Positions 44,400-54,682 of a stretch of DNA of 64,000 nt are shown piece after piece. The DNA lies in the NCBI RefSeq assembly GCF_004320535.1, contig NZ_SIHY01000003.1, forward strand, positions 248,001 through 312,000. Reading direction: 5' to 3'. The translations under genes and the position numbers were made by a program. Source of the stretch: Arthrobacter sp. S41 (lineage in GTDB: Bacteria > Actinomycetota > Actinomycetes > Actinomycetales > Micrococcaceae). Positions within the stretch are counted from its first letter, which is position 1. Every line of letters starts with the position of its first letter. The notes beneath the pieces are model-generated. The model was given only the letters and a program-made list of their open reading frames with translations, ran no database searches and was not told the origin of the DNA.

Positions 44400-47300
44400 A
44401 TGAAGCGTCAGCTATTACTTGGTTCGGCAACCCTTGCAGCTATTGGGCTCGTCGCGGGGTGCACTCAAGCGCCTCCAAAGGTCAAAGACCCTGTGAACAT
44501 TTCCCAAGGTGTGCAGGTATCCCTAGCACCCGACGCGTCAATTACTCAGATCGTGAGCGACTCTGTCTCTGTAGGCCAAGACGGGCAGATGTCTAGCGAC
44601 CACAAAGTGATGGGCTCTGATCTCGTTGATGATCTACCTATCCGCGTCAGCACGACCTACCGCGCAGAAGACGGATCCACGGGTACAAATCTCGAAGACC
44701 TTGCAGGTTATACGGGCAAAGTTGAAATTGGGTTGAACGTTCAGAACCTTACTGTTAAGTCCCAAGACGTTTCCTATGACGTAGCCGGCCAGTCAAAAAC
44801 CGATCCAGCGCTGGTTGGTGCCCCGTTAACGGTGATGGCTTCCGCAGAGCTCCCTGGAGTTCGCGTTGATCAGTTGAACCCCTCCGATAGCAACGGCAAA
44901 TCAGGAACAAACGGAATCATCTCCACGTCAACGGGTGATGAGTCTTCAGCCAGCAAAGATGGAAGTGGCCCGTCCGCCACTACCGTAGTTCAATGGGCAA
45001 CTCTCTTGGCTCCCCCGGTATCGCCAGCTCAGACGAGCTTGCGCCTTTCAGCCGACGTTGAAAACTTTGACGTGCCAAGTTTTGATATCGCAGTTCAACC
45101 AGGCCTGAATACTGATCCATCCTCGGCTGGTGTTCTGACCGCTGGCGCACAGAGCAACAGTTCAGACGAACTTGAAATGCAGAAGCGCACCATTGACGTC
45201 GTTATGTCCGTCAACGATGTGTTGGCACGGGCAGGCAAGACCATGACCGACGTCCGAGAAAATCTAGATACCACTTCAGGCACTCTCGGCGTTGACGCAG
45301 CGGAGAGCCTAAAAACTAACAGTGAATCACTGACAAAGACCATGGAGGGTGTTCACAAGCAGGTCGAGCAGCTTAGCGTTGACCTCGCCGCCAATACTGA
45401 GACAACCAGCAAGGAAACGAACGAGCAACTCTCGGAAGTTGTTTCCGCCATGGACTCCATGTTGGGCGACACCTCAGCAGCGCCAGCTTCCGCCCAGTTG
45501 GAAGGTGACAGCTGCGGTGCCAATGTACAAAGCAATGGCCGAAACTACAGTGCCTACTCCAGCTTGAGCCAAATCTCTTCTCAGCTCAACGGATACGCAA
45601 AGGCGACCTCTGGCTGCCGTGATTCCCTATCGCAGGCTTTGGCGGACTCCATTGGCCCAGCTGAACCAACGGCGGAGAACTGCGATGACCCATCGATGAC
45701 CTGCGCGTTCCGCGAATCTTCGATGAAGATTACCGAAGAACTAATTGGCTTGGTTGTCAACGGGGAAAAACTGATTGCTGATCTACAGCCCGAACTTATC
45801 GGCAACACCATGAGCCTTCATAAGGACTTGGTTAAGTCTCTAGAGGAATCTCAGAAGGACCTCGACAGCTTGCACGGGCAGGCCGGTGGAAATATCAAAG
45901 CTGAAGATCTCGAAAAGTTGAAAGAGTCAGTCGACACTTCGCGGGAACAGCTTTCACAGATGACCGCCTCCCTAGATTCGCTGCACGCGCTTGCTGAGAA
46001 GAACATTGAACGTATCGGCGAAGCTAAAAAAACCTCCTCCATGCAAGGACAGAACCAGGAACTGATTGACGAGATCTGTTCATTGGTGGAGCAGTCCGAC
46101 GAAGAACACGGGATCTCTCCAGAAGAGGCAAAGAAACTTCTCGATCACCTCACGGACAATGCCGACTGCTTGGATGATCTACCAGTCATTCCGAGCGCTA
46201 CCGCAAGTCCTTCTGAGTCGCAGGTGCCTGAGCACTCCGAAGAACCTACCCCTTCAGAAGACGTAGACCCCACGCCTTTGACCCCGACACAGGTTCCGTT
46301 GGACAGCGAAAGCCCAACTCCTTCGGAAAGCCCTGCTCCAAGCGATAAGGCGAAACCAAGCAAGACTCCATCCGAGAGCCCGGCGCCTAGCTCAAGCTCC
46401 AGCCCTTCAGCATCGGCAACACCTTCTGAAAAGAAGATCGACATTGCTGAGCCTGCGGCCTTTGTGAGGTCAAAGCCTTCACAGTCGCCAGAGGCCTCGG
46501 AATCCGCCCTCCCAACGGCAAACATCCCCGAAGATGAACCGAATCCCCCGAAGCCTTTTGAATCGCCGGAGCCTTCTGACTCAGCCCTTCCAACCGCAAA
46601 CATTCCAGAAGATGAACCCACTCCATCGGGGACACCGGACGATGAACAGCCACCAGTCGGACAGATTCCTGAAGACGATCAGGATGAGGACTTAAACGCA
46701 CCCATGGATGTTCAGCTCAGCGATCAGGCTGAGGACTGGGCTGTCGTTTTGGATGCCTCCGATACCTCAAAGAAGAATGATGGTGCCGGAGAAGAACTCA
46801 AGGATCTTTCCAAGCAACTTGAACAGCTCAGCGGACAGCTTGATGCGTTAACTAAGCAGGATGACTCAGATTCATCTTCTGCCAAAAATGCACTGGCTGA
46901 CTTGGATGAGGAGTTCGCAAAAACGCTGGAAACGAATGCCAATCTTGGAGACAGCCTGTCGCAGCTAGAGCTACAACAGAAAGCTCTCGAGTCGCAGATC
47001 CGTGATGCCTTCTCCCAAGCTGCAGTTGATTCTTCGAAGAGTGCATCCCAACTCATCAATGATCAAGTGCGCGTCGTTTCTAATCAGGGAAACCTGAGCC
47101 GCGAAGAGGTCATCAATGCCTTTGACCACTCTGTCGCAGGACTCTTGGCGACATCTAACAATGTTGAAAATGACGCAAAGAAAAACCTTGAGCAGCAGCA
47201 TGCAGATCTGCAGAAGCAAGCAGACGCCTTAGGCCGCGGCATGGATGACCAAACCGCTGGGGCACTAGAAGCAATTGCCCAGTCGTCCGGGCAGTCAGCC

Positions 47301-47639
47301 AGGGACATGAATGGTGCCAAGGCAATGCTCACTGCTTCCTTGAATAAGGTGATCCTGGATCTGGGTAACCGCAAGGTGAATGGCTCTGGTCTGCTGGGTT
47401 CATTGAGCACCAGCGCTGCATTGTCTGAAACTGCTGACTATCAGCTCGCATTGGCAAGCAAGACTGCTGAGGAATATGCGAACCTGCGAGAAGAGGATGT
47501 TTCCTCAATCCTGCATCGCCAAGCTCAGGTGAAAGCTTCAATGCAAGCCAGCAGCGAACTGCCCGCATTTGGCATTGAAGTTCCGCAGGGAGCCCAAAGC
47601 AATACCCTGTACTCGTTCCGCTTGGAAGGTAATTCCTAA
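44400..47639 (+). CDS. Giant coiled-coil lipoprotein of the secretion locus
   Basis: 1079 residues with a type II signal peptide (LLGSATLAAIGLVAGCTQAP, lipid on Cys in VAGC). The first ~250 residues are beta-rich. Long coiled coils follow at ~265-350, ~470-580 and ~780-1030, and a P/S/E/T-rich linker at ~600-760 includes near-identical units SALPTANIPEDEPNP and SALPTANIPEDEPTP. It would project from the membrane outer face. It may replace EsaA/YueB-type stalk proteins of T7SSb, but that is inference. The stop overlaps the next ATG by one base. Confidence 0.75.
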   Translation: MKRQLLLGSATLAAIGLVAGCTQAPPKVKDPVNISQGVQVSLAPDASITQIVSDSVSVGQDGQMSSDHKVMGSDLVDDLPIRVSTTYRAEDGSTGTNLEDLAGYTGKVEIGLNVQNLTVKSQDVSYDVAGQSKTDPALVGAPLTVMASAELPGVRVDQLNPSDSNGKSGTNGIISTSTGDESSASKDGSGPSATTVVQWATLLAPPVSPAQTSLRLSADVENFDVPSFDIAVQPGLNTDPSSAGVLTAGAQSNSSDELEMQKRTIDVVMSVNDVLARAGKTMTDVRENLDTTSGTLGVDAAESLKTNSESLTKTMEGVHKQVEQLSVDLAANTETTSKETNEQLSEVVSAMDSMLGDTSAAPASAQLEGDSCGANVQSNGRNYSAYSSLSQISSQLNGYAKATSGCRDSLSQALADSIGPAEPTAENCDDPSMTCAFRESSMKITEELIGLVVNGEKLIADLQPELIGNTMSLHKDLVKSLEESQKDLDSLHGQAGGNIKAEDLEKLKESVDTSREQLSQMTASLDSLHALAEKNIERIGEAKKTSSMQGQNQELIDEICSLVEQSDEEHGISPEEAKKLLDHLTDNADCLDDLPVIPSATASPSESQVPEHSEEPTPSEDVDPTPLTPTQVPLDSESPTPSESPAPSDKAKPSKTPSESPAPSSSSSPSASATPSEKKIDIAEPAAFVRSKPSQSPEASESALPTANIPEDEPNPPKPFESPEPSDSALPTANIPEDEPTPSGTPDDEQPPVGQIPEDDQDEDLNAPMDVQLSDQAEDWAVVLDASDTSKKNDGAGEELKDLSKQLEQLSGQLDALTKQDDSDSSSAKNALADLDEEFAKTLETNANLGDSLSQLELQQKALESQIRDAFSQAAVDSSKSASQLINDQVRVVSNQGNLSREEVINAFDHSVAGLLATSNNVENDAKKNLEQQHADLQKQADALGRGMDDQTAGALEAIAQSSGQSARDMNGAKAMLTASLNKVILDLGNRKVNGSGLLGSLSTSAALSETADYQLALASKTAEEYANLREEDVSSILHRQAQVKASMQASSELPAFGIEVPQGAQSNTLYSFRLEGNS

Positions 47640-48952
47640 TGGAAGAAGAGAACAAGAAGTCCAACGCTCAAAAGTCGCCCAAGACTAAAATCATCCTTGT
47701 TGCGGCATTCCTCGTTGTCATCGGCCTGGTTGTTGCCGGTAGTGCACTTTTCCGTCCAGCGCAGAAGAAGGAACCGATCGCGGACGCGCCTGTCACGATG
47801 GCGTTAGAGGCATCAAGAGTTCCGAAAGATTCGACCATCGGAATTGTCGTCACCTATGGTGATGCCGAAGGCTCTGAATGGAAAGATGCAGCCAACGGTG
47901 CACTGGTAGCGGCGAAGCGTTTTGAACTGGGTGGAACCAATATCGCAGTTGAAACTCGCGATGACCGTGGCACCGTGGACGGAGCACGAGCCGCGGTAGA
48001 AGACCTGAAAAAATCAAATGTCTCAGGTATCGTAATTGCTTCGTCAGGCGACCACGTTTCCGGAGCACTAGACGAAGCCCAAAAATCTGGACTTCCAGTT
48101 ATTCTCCCTTATTACAACGGTCCGCTAGCTCAGTACTCAGACATGTACCGCACTGGCGCAAGTAATAAGGATGTAGCTTCCACACTGAACAAGATTGTTC
48201 AGCCAGCAACTAATCCAATTCTGCTCAATGCTGGTGGAGAACCGTTAGAGGGTCTGACCGCTGGAGCCGTGCGTGAAGTTGGTGCCTCCGAAGATCTAAG
48301 TACCGTGGCCAAGTCGATCCAGTCTCTGGCTTCAACTGACCGTGAATTCCCCATTGATGCGGTAGTTGTTAGTGGCACTGCACAGCGCCAAGCTCAGTTA
48401 GTCGCCCAGCTGCAGAAAGCAAAAATCGGCTTGCCTATTGCGTTAACTCCGCAAGCAACTAGCCCTGTCTTTGCCAAGACAATGATTGCTGAAAACGCCA
48501 GCTTGTCCAACGAACTTGCCAGTGCAGGAAGCCAAAGCTTTGACGACGCTGCGTTGAGTAAAGGAGCGTCGGGCCAGGCGATGAACAGCTATCTAACAGT
48601 GGTGCAGCAGATGGCTACCGACGAAGATACTTTGAGTTTGGCCGCTGACCGCCCCTTCGGTGAAGTTGCACCGCTAGCTGATTCACGAGCTCATGATGCA
48701 GTAGTCGCGATGGTCCGGGCCATTGATGACGCTCGAAACACACAACCGCAAAAGGTCGCCAAAAACCTGCACGGACTTTCACTTGGAGTCGACGACGGGC
48801 TGACTCAGGATGCCTTGAAATTCGACTCGGAAGAAGCTTTCGCAGGCCAGACAAAAGAGCTACGCCTAACCAACCAAGACTTAGGTTTGCGCTCTATGAA
48901 CACCAAGGACGGATCCGCCAACCAGTGGTTCGCTGTCACCGCGCCGCAGTAG
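47639..48952 (+). CDS. Membrane-anchored periplasmic-binding-protein-like component
   Basis: 437 residues. A single helix (IILVAAFLVVIGLVVAGSAL, ~19-38) anchors a type I periplasmic-binding fold: DSTIGIVVTYGDAEGSEWKD, RDDRGTVDGARAAVEDLKKS, SGIVIASSGDHVSGALDEAQ, and IDAVVVSGTAQRQAQLVAQL. Such proteins bind amino acids or small ligands, but there is no ABC transporter beside it. Translation is coupled to the lipoprotein by TAATG. It could sense a ligand for the secretion system. Confidence 0.75.
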   Translation: MEEENKKSNAQKSPKTKIILVAAFLVVIGLVVAGSALFRPAQKKEPIADAPVTMALEASRVPKDSTIGIVVTYGDAEGSEWKDAANGALVAAKRFELGGTNIAVETRDDRGTVDGARAAVEDLKKSNVSGIVIASSGDHVSGALDEAQKSGLPVILPYYNGPLAQYSDMYRTGASNKDVASTLNKIVQPATNPILLNAGGEPLEGLTAGAVREVGASEDLSTVAKSIQSLASTDREFPIDAVVVSGTAQRQAQLVAQLQKAKIGLPIALTPQATSPVFAKTMIAENASLSNELASAGSQSFDDAALSKGASGQAMNSYLTVVQQMATDEDTLSLAADRPFGEVAPLADSRAHDAVVAMVRAIDDARNTQPQKVAKNLHGLSLGVDDGLTQDALKFDSEEAFAGQTKELRLTNQDLGLRSMNTKDGSANQWFAVTAPQ

Positions 48953-49033
48953 GATTCCCGTTCGTTCACAGCGCGCTGCTGACTTTGAGCTGATGACCGT
49001 TGCAGTCCACTTTTGAAGAAGGGCTTGATTCAT

Positions 49034-52000
49034 ATGCGTATCGCGTTCGACCTTGACGGTCAGCGAATGATCCGTGACATTCACGGAGCCGACGATTCCA
49101 CGACTTTGAGCGACCTGTTGTCCAAAGTCGGACAGGAGAGCGCTTCGGATCGGGATGTCTATGTGGATGATGTTCGCACCGAAACAAGCACCCTACTTAG
49201 TGACCTGACGTTGCTTGAGGGCAGCATCATTAGCTATCAGCCCAGCAGTGTTGAACAGAGTTTCTCCGGCTGGATTGCTGCCATCGCTGGCGGATTGAAT
49301 ACCGGAGCATTGATTAGCCTTCCGGAACATCGGCGCTTGCTTCTGGGCCGTTCGCCTCACGCCGATATTCAGCTTGATACCGAAAGCGCGTCATGGGAAC
49401 ATGCTTCCTTTGAAGTTGAAGAACAGTCGGATTCTGGATTAGCGGTGCGAATCCGCGACTCAAAATCTACCAACGGAACCTTCGTTAATGGGGAACAAGT
49501 CCCTGCAGACGATGAAGGAATATTGATCTCACAAACCGCCACGGTCACCCTTGGCGGGGTCAGCATCCTACTTCGCCCAGATTTTGCGGAGCAAAAGGCT
49601 CCTAAGCCTGGTTCCCTTCACAACCTCACTTCCGCTCAGACTGCGCCCTTTAACCGTCCACCACGGCCAGGTACTGTTGCAGACCATCCGCCACTGACAC
49701 CTCCAGAGCGCAAGGTGGTTGCTCCGGCATCAAAGTTCAGTTACATCACCGTCATTGCGCCATTGTTGATGGCCGGTGCGATGGTCATGATGATGGGCAA
49801 CGCACGGTACGCCATGTTCGCGTTGTTGAGCCCGGTAATGGCCATAGGTATGTGGTTCGAGCAAAAGCGCCGCCACAAGAAAAACCTCGCCGAAGAAGAA
49901 TCCCGCTTCAGCCAGGCCTTGGACGAGTTCAAGGAACAGATGGCTGAAGCTTCTAAAGATGAGGCCGAACGCATCCGCGAATGGGTGCCGGATACCTCCG
50001 TCGTTCTGCGTACCGGCCGGTTCCCAACTACTCGCCTGTGGCAACGCCGTGCCCAAGATGATGATGTACTGACGCTGAACGCCGGCACCGGCCAGAGCAA
50101 CTGGAAACCCGAACTGGCTCCGGGAACCAATGTGTCTCGTATGGATAAGGACATCCGAGACACCTATGAGGCCAACAAACTTCTGGCAGCACCGGTAATC
50201 GCCGACCTCTCAAACGCCGGCGTCGTGGGTATCGTTGGCGAACGCGAAGGAGCGCTTGCCCTAGCGCGTAGCCTCGTGATCCAAGCTGCAACCCATGTGG
50301 GCCCCGCCGATCTTCGGATTGCTGTCTTCTGCGACCGCGGTCGCGCAGATGGTTGGGGTTTTGCCTCGTGGCTGCCTCATACTCGCCGGCATGGCAGTAG
50401 CGAGCATGAGCAATGGCTATCGGATCAAAGTGAACGAAGCAAAGCGCTACTCAAAGATCTGCGAGAAGCCACAGATGCCCAAGTCCCCGGTTTAACCCTC
50501 ATGGTGGTGGACTCCGAAGTATTAACCGAAGGTCGTGACGCACCGGCGCGATCCCTACTTGCGCACGGGCGGTCCTTTGAAACTGGCTACAAAGCTCCCG
50601 GATCTAGGAAGCATCAGATTTCCGGCATTGTCATTGCCACCGATGAGCACTACCTGCCCGCTGCTTGTAATACCGTCATTCACGTACGAGAAGACGCAGA
50701 AGCTACCGTGGACCAACGACATGTGCAGCAGTCCGTTGAGCACGTCACCATCAGTGGTTTGAGTGAAATATCTGCTGAAATTGCAGCTCAATCTCTGGCT
50801 CGCTTTGATGACCCGGAACTTGTTGTGCCCGGCGCTGGTTTGCCTTCCCTCTCCAAACTTCCTGACTTATTGGGCCTGCAGAAGATCAGCGGGAGCCAGA
50901 TTAAACAGCTCTGGGCAACGTCTAAAGGCTTTGAAACGCCTATCGGCATCAGCGAAGCAGGCGTCATGTCGCTGGACCTGGTCAAAGACGGTCCGCATGG
51001 ACTGGTAGGTGGCACCACCGGTTCAGGCAAGAGTGAGTTCCTGCGTTCAATGGTCGCTGGCCTAGCCGCGCGTAACGCTCCCGACAAGCTCAACTTCATC
51101 CTGGTGGACTTCAAGGGCGGCGCAGCCTTCGCTGCATGTGAAGCCCTCCCCCACACCATCGGAACTATCTCCAACCTCGATGAGCAGCTAGCTACCCGCG
51201 CGCTGGAATCGTTGGAGGCCGAAATGGAGCGCCGCCAGCGAAAGTTCGCTGCCGCTGGCGAGGACATCGACAACCTTGATGCCTATCTCAAAACCAATCC
51301 TGCTGAGCCAATGCCTCGACTACTGCTGGTGGTCGATGAATTTGCAATGCTTGCCAAAGAATTCCCTGAAGTGCTCAAGTCGCTTGTTTCGGTGGGTGCC
51401 GTGGGACGAACCCTTGGCGTGCACATGATCTTGGCAACTCAGCGTCCGGCTGGTGTAGTGACCGAAGATATTCTTGCAAACACCAACTTGCGTGTTGCGT
51501 TGCGCGTACAGTCCCGCGAAGATTCCAACAACGTTATTGGCGTGCCAGTTGCGGCCAGCATCAGCCGAAAGCAGATGGGTCGAAGCTACGTAAAGTTGGG
51601 GCAGGACGATATCTCAGCAGTACAGACTGCGTTGGTCACCGGCCGTGCCGTCATCAGTAGCGGACCGACCTTGCACGTGTTGGAACCAGGAAACTTTGGT
51701 GCAGCTGGAACCAAACCGCTGAACACCAACACCGTACTCAGCCAGGACAGTGACCTCGACTTGCTCATTGAAGCAATCAATGAAGCCAATGACGACCTCG
51801 CGATAAAAAAACCGCGTTTTGTTTGGCCAGAGGCGCTTGGTCAAAAGGCCGAGCTTCAAGGATTTGAAACTCTGCCCGGGACCAACCCCGAGGCCATCCA
51901 CACCGCTGGCGGGTTTAATAACAACGTCCTGAAAATCGCCGTACGCGATGAACCAAAGCTGCAACGTCAGATTTCAACTGGTTGGAATCTGAAAGAAGGT

Positions 52001-53353
52001 AACCTGCTGCTCGTTGGCATCCCAGGCTCAGGCACCAGCACCACGTTATGCTCTTTAGCTCTGAACGCCGCATTGAACACGGACCCCGACGATCTAGATC
52101 TAATGGTGTTGGATTTGGGAGCAGGATCGCTTCGCCCCCTCTCGCGCCTACCCCACACCCTTGCCTACGTAGGGACTGATCAAGGGAGCAAAGAACGTCA
52201 AGCACGCTTCCTGCGCCACCTGGGCAATGAGCTCTCTGCCCGTAAAGCTGATCCGCACCGACGGAAGAAGACCATCATCTTGGTCGACGGATTTGTTGCC
52301 CTTCGCGAAGAGTTCGACGCGTACGGATCAGCTGGTTCCTTGATGGAACAGTTCATGCGGGCCTACGCCGAGGGCCCTGCCCTCGGCTTGCACTTCGCGG
52401 TGACTAGTTCGATCAATACCAGAATCCCAACTGCCATGAATGCTATTACCACTCAAAAATGGGTATTCAAGCTCTCGGATCATCATGAATACAGCGCGTT
52501 AGGTATCAAGCGAGGAAATATCCCTGCGCCCGTACCTGGGCGTTGCGTCAGCATTAATGAATTACAGCAAATGCATATTGCCACTGTCGGTTCAGATATT
52601 TCCGAAGCAGTCGCTTTTGTCGATTCGCATTGGGGCAACCGTGGACCAAGGCCAGCATTGATCCGTAATCTACCGGGTGAACTCTCCTCGACGGAGCTGA
52701 ACGCAATTCCGGTGCTTGATGACGAGTCTTGGAAGATTCCGGTGGGCATTCGTGAAAGTGACTTGTCTCCAGCGTTCCTAGAGATATACCCGCAGGAGCA
52801 CGTGTTGATCGCCGGTCCCGCACGCTCGGGCAAGTCAACGTTGATGATTGCTCTGTCACAGATGCTGCAACAAACGCGGGTCGAAGGTGCACCAGCTCCC
52901 ACTGTCTGGGCTATCTGCGACAAGCGCTCCCCGCTCAGTGATGCTGGACTTGAAAGAGTCTGCGCACCCGGTGCCGATATCAGTGGCCTTATCAACGATT
53001 TGATGTTCCGCGAGGGGCATCGATTCTTGCTGCTTGACGATGTTGAAAAGCTAGATGATCAGGGGTCTGCGATAGAGAACTTGCTCAAGAGCGGCCCAGA
53101 AGGAGTCTGCATTATTGGCGCTGGTCGTAGCGCAGAACTGAGGAGCCTCTATAGCTGGCAGAAGGTTCTCAGAAGCTATGGCACCGGTGTTCTCCTGCAG
53201 CCTGATCCGTACAAGGACCAATCAATTTTCGGCATCGATATGCCGGGTAAAACACCTGTGGCGCTGACGCCGGGTCGTGGATATATGCATACCGGAGGAC
53301 ACATCACTCTAGTGCAAACCGTCAGCCCTGCCGATCTCAAAACCGATGCCTGA
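49034..53353 (+). CDS. FHA-FtsK/SpoIIIE ATPase of EccC/EssC type
   Basis: 1439 residues, the motor of a type VII-like secretion system. ~1-75 is a small beta/ubiquitin-like domain; ~85-180 is an FHA domain (LLLGRSPHADIQLD, RIRDSKSTNGTFVNGEQVP) that binds phosphothreonine; two helices at ~237-275; then three ATPase modules. Module 1 has an intact P-loop GGTTGSGKSEFL (~657) and LLLVVDEFAML (~764). Module 2 has GIPGSGTSTT (~992), where Lys is Thr, so it is probably inactive. Module 3 has GPARSGKSTL (~1256). ATG at 49034 is preferred over TTG 49013. Confidence 0.9.
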   Translation: MRIAFDLDGQRMIRDIHGADDSTTLSDLLSKVGQESASDRDVYVDDVRTETSTLLSDLTLLEGSIISYQPSSVEQSFSGWIAAIAGGLNTGALISLPEHRRLLLGRSPHADIQLDTESASWEHASFEVEEQSDSGLAVRIRDSKSTNGTFVNGEQVPADDEGILISQTATVTLGGVSILLRPDFAEQKAPKPGSLHNLTSAQTAPFNRPPRPGTVADHPPLTPPERKVVAPASKFSYITVIAPLLMAGAMVMMMGNARYAMFALLSPVMAIGMWFEQKRRHKKNLAEEESRFSQALDEFKEQMAEASKDEAERIREWVPDTSVVLRTGRFPTTRLWQRRAQDDDVLTLNAGTGQSNWKPELAPGTNVSRMDKDIRDTYEANKLLAAPVIADLSNAGVVGIVGEREGALALARSLVIQAATHVGPADLRIAVFCDRGRADGWGFASWLPHTRRHGSSEHEQWLSDQSERSKALLKDLREATDAQVPGLTLMVVDSEVLTEGRDAPARSLLAHGRSFETGYKAPGSRKHQISGIVIATDEHYLPAACNTVIHVREDAEATVDQRHVQQSVEHVTISGLSEISAEIAAQSLARFDDPELVVPGAGLPSLSKLPDLLGLQKISGSQIKQLWATSKGFETPIGISEAGVMSLDLVKDGPHGLVGGTTGSGKSEFLRSMVAGLAARNAPDKLNFILVDFKGGAAFAACEALPHTIGTISNLDEQLATRALESLEAEMERRQRKFAAAGEDIDNLDAYLKTNPAEPMPRLLLVVDEFAMLAKEFPEVLKSLVSVGAVGRTLGVHMILATQRPAGVVTEDILANTNLRVALRVQSREDSNNVIGVPVAASISRKQMGRSYVKLGQDDISAVQTALVTGRAVISSGPTLHVLEPGNFGAAGTKPLNTNTVLSQDSDLDLLIEAINEANDDLAIKKPRFVWPEALGQKAELQGFETLPGTNPEAIHTAGGFNNNVLKIAVRDEPKLQRQISTGWNLKEGNLLLVGIPGSGTSTTLCSLALNAALNTDPDDLDLMVLDLGAGSLRPLSRLPHTLAYVGTDQGSKERQARFLRHLGNELSARKADPHRRKKTIILVDGFVALREEFDAYGSAGSLMEQFMRAYAEGPALGLHFAVTSSINTRIPTAMNAITTQKWVFKLSDHHEYSALGIKRGNIPAPVPGRCVSINELQQMHIATVGSDISEAVAFVDSHWGNRGPRPALIRNLPGELSSTELNAIPVLDDESWKIPVGIRESDLSPAFLEIYPQEHVLIAGPARSGKSTLMIALSQMLQQTRVEGAPAPTVWAICDKRSPLSDAGLERVCAPGADISGLINDLMFREGHRFLLLDDVEKLDDQGSAIENLLKSGPEGVCIIGAGRSAELRSLYSWQKVLRSYGTGVLLQPDPYKDQSIFGIDMPGKTPVALTPGRGYMHTGGHITLVQTVSPADLKTDA

Positions 53354-53558
53354 GGACGGATAACAGCGGCAGCCAACAGACGGAGAACGAAGCAACGAAC
53401 CAACCCCTGTAACTTCATCAGTTTGAAAATTCAGTAATAAGCGTGGTTAGGGTGGATAAGTCTACGAAGTCGACAGAGAGTTCGAATCAAATATCCCGAA
53501 TTTTCTCAATTCTTCGTGGCCCGTCGGACCGTCATGTACGTAGCAAAGGAAAAAGCAT

Positions 53559-54038
53559 ATGAGCGTCACTCGCCCATCAAAGAAAAAACGTCAGTTAGCC
53601 ATCGGCACCGCCGCATTGCTCTTGGGCACCACACTGCTCACTGGCTGCGGCACGCAGGCTGTCAAAATGGTCACTGACCAAAACGGTGTCAAGTCGGAAA
53701 TGGTTCTTGTTTCCAAAGGTGACCGCCTGATCGAACAGTACGGCTCCAATGCCATCGATTTCAAAAAAATGGGCGTCACCCCTGACGCTATCAAAGGCGC
53801 AATTTACGACTACCAGCAAAAGACCAATGGCGTCGATGGAGTTGAATACCGCTACGCAGTAAACGACAACAAAGCGCTCGAGTACACCGAAGTGAAGTTC
53901 GAAGATGCAGATCTTGCCAAGCTCAAAGAACTCGACATCATTCAGGGGGACTTCACCGGCGAAAATGCCACCGACTTTGTGGACCTGCAGAAGACCATTG
54001 ATGCGCTGACCAAAATTGGGTACACCAAAGAACAGTAA
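53559..54038 (+). CDS. DUF1307/YehR-like lipoprotein
   Basis: 159 residues with a lipoprotein signal (LLLGTTLLTGCGTQ, Cys ~30). The mature part (VSKGDRLIEQYGSNAIDFKK ... YDYQQKTNGVDGVEYRYAVN) looks like the DUF1307/YehR family, outer-surface lipoproteins of unknown function. It follows the ATPase by 205 bases that include room for its own promoter, and opens a three-gene run with DUF805 and another membrane protein. Confidence 0.7.
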   Translation: MSVTRPSKKKRQLAIGTAALLLGTTLLTGCGTQAVKMVTDQNGVKSEMVLVSKGDRLIEQYGSNAIDFKKMGVTPDAIKGAIYDYQQKTNGVDGVEYRYAVNDNKALEYTEVKFEDADLAKLKELDIIQGDFTGENATDFVDLQKTIDALTKIGYTKEQ

Positions 54039-54086
54039 TTCGGCCGTCCAACTTTTTTCGACTACTGCAGAAGGATTTTCAACCTC

Positions 54087-54680
54087 ATGACTTCAACTCC
54101 ACAAGATTTGACCCAGCAAAACCCTGACTACAACGCGCCAGAGGTTCAACAGCCAGCCTCATCGGCACAGCCTTTGGACCAGCCTCTCTACGGGGCTTCA
54201 TTCGGGCAGGCCATCTCGCGTTACTTCAAGAAGTACGCCACCTTCAGCGGGCGAGCATCGCGCAGTGAGTACTGGTACGTAGCGCTCTTCACCTTTATCG
54301 TCAGCCTGATTCCCTCGATATTCATGACGATTGGTGTAGCCCGTGGCATCGCGTGGGCCGATAAGTACCAGGTGGAGGTACCGTACGGAACCGTTGACGG
54401 TGATGACATGGCTACCTACACCCGAGGCCCTGGTGGAATCCAAAGCCCGGACTCGGTATGGATTTACCTCGGCGTGGCACTTTTGCTTCTGATTACCCTT
54501 GCACTAATTGTTCCTAACTTGGCCATCACCTGGCGCCGTCTGCACGATACCAACCGCCCAGGCCCTTGGTACTTCATCTCGCTGGTTCCTGGCGTAGGTG
54601 GAATCATCCTGCTCATCCTGACGCTGCTGCCTTCCAAGCCTGAAGGCGCGCGCTTTGACCGGGCGGGACAGGTTTCCTAA
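54087..54680 (+). CDS. DUF805 family membrane protein
   Basis: 197 residues: a Gln/Pro-rich cytoplasmic head, then FKKYATFSGRASRSEYWYVA, the DUF805 hallmark, and membrane helices with ITWRRLHDTNRPGPWYFISL and LLPSKPEGARFD. The head may interact with other proteins. Function unknown; in other bacteria it sits in diverse loci. It lies 48 bases after the lipoprotein gene and three before the next. Confidence 0.88.
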   Translation: MTSTPQDLTQQNPDYNAPEVQQPASSAQPLDQPLYGASFGQAISRYFKKYATFSGRASRSEYWYVALFTFIVSLIPSIFMTIGVARGIAWADKYQVEVPYGTVDGDDMATYTRGPGGIQSPDSVWIYLGVALLLLITLALIVPNLAITWRRLHDTNRPGPWYFISLVPGVGGIILLILTLLPSKPEGARFDRAGQVS

Positions 54681-54682
54681 GT

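Noticed and set aside
46145-46621. Gly/Ser-rich minus-strand frame
   Set aside because: Antisense of the P/S/E/T-rich repeats of the lipoprotein.
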